This document shows, one piece after another, positions 12,961-13,029 of a stretch of 13,029 nucleotides of DNA. The stretch is from Fimenecus sp045578245 (lineage in GTDB: Bacteria; Bacillota; Clostridia; Oscillospirales; Acutalibacteraceae). The notes under the pieces are model-generated. The model ran no database searches, was not told where the DNA came from, and saw only the letters and a program-made list of their open reading frames with translations. The stretch's first letter is position 1; each line of letters opens with the position of its first letter. Location of the stretch: the NCBI GenBank assembly GCA_045578245.1, contig JAZNJX010000030.1, forward strand, positions 1-13,029, read 5' to 3'. A program made the translations under genes and the position numbers.

Positions 12961-13028
12961 CAGATGTCCTCTTCTCTGAAGCTTACTTTAAGTTCATCGC
13001 GACTAAGCTTGATTTTTGTGTATTTAAC
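12960..13028 (-). CDS. 3' end of an unidentified gene upstream of yfbR (partial)
   Basis: On the minus strand a frame is open from the right edge (13028) to a TGA at 12962-12960, giving 22 C-terminal residues (Val-Lys-Tyr-Thr-Lys-Ile-Lys-Leu-Ser-Arg-Asp-Glu-Leu and on to Glu-Glu-Asp-Ile). Its TGA overlaps the yfbR ATG by one base, and the yfbR ribosome binding site lies inside it. That arrangement is the main reason to believe it is a real gene end; the fragment is too short to name. Confidence 0.55.
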   Translation of the reverse strand, partial: VKYTKIKLSRDELKVSFREEDI

Positions 13029-13029
13029 A

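Overview
The window looks like chromosomal DNA of a low-GC, spore-forming Clostridia, most likely a gut or rumen member of the Oscillospirales/Ruminococcaceae. The reasons are the conserved sporulation/division block yabP-yabQ-divIC-yabR, secreted proteins with cohesin-like and dockerin modules, A/T-rich extended -10 promoters, and intrinsic terminators after most transcription units. No phage, transposase, tRNA, rRNA or CRISPR array is visible.

Layout. (1) 3-575: 3' end of an unidentified gene that enters from the left. (2) 674-3187: two tandem paralogous secreted proteins. Each has a signal peptide, one cohesin-like domain and an array of about 40-residue Cys/His repeats. The first ends in a dockerin, the second in a C-terminal membrane helix with a basic tail. 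(3) 3283-4873: operon yabP-yabQ-divIC-yabR, preceded by a convincing sigma-E-type promoter. (4) 5034-5555: long-form ribosome hibernation factor with its own promoter and terminator. (5) 5621-9481: a membrane-tethered GH30-type glycosidase followed by a 755-residue secreted protein with four tandem domains and a C-terminal dockerin. (6) 9513-10169, minus strand: a degenerate GHKL/histidine-kinase-like ATPase lacking a phosphoacceptor domain. (7) 10367-11398: glyceraldehyde-3-phosphate dehydrogenase, an isolated, highly biased housekeeping gene. (8) 11479-11590: a cluster of three short palindromic intergenic repeats. (9) 11665-13028, minus strand: a tightly packed operon of an unknown partial gene, a YfbR-type 5'-deoxynucleotidase and a beta-propeller-like protein, ending at a hairpin terminator.

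How the genes may work together. The cohesin+dockerin protein, the cohesin+membrane-anchor protein and the dockerin-bearing repeat protein contain the parts of a minimal surface-display system: an anchor, an adaptor and a cargo. The two dockerins share the same signature in all four calcium loops ([ST]-A-[IFY]-D-A-R), which suggests one shared binding specificity. The Cys/His repeats keep a nearly exact 40-residue period and could be metal-stabilised spacers between the cohesin and the distal end. The GH30 enzyme has no dockerin and appears to be held by an N-terminal helix. This assembly is inferred from domain content; no binding is demonstrated by the sequence.
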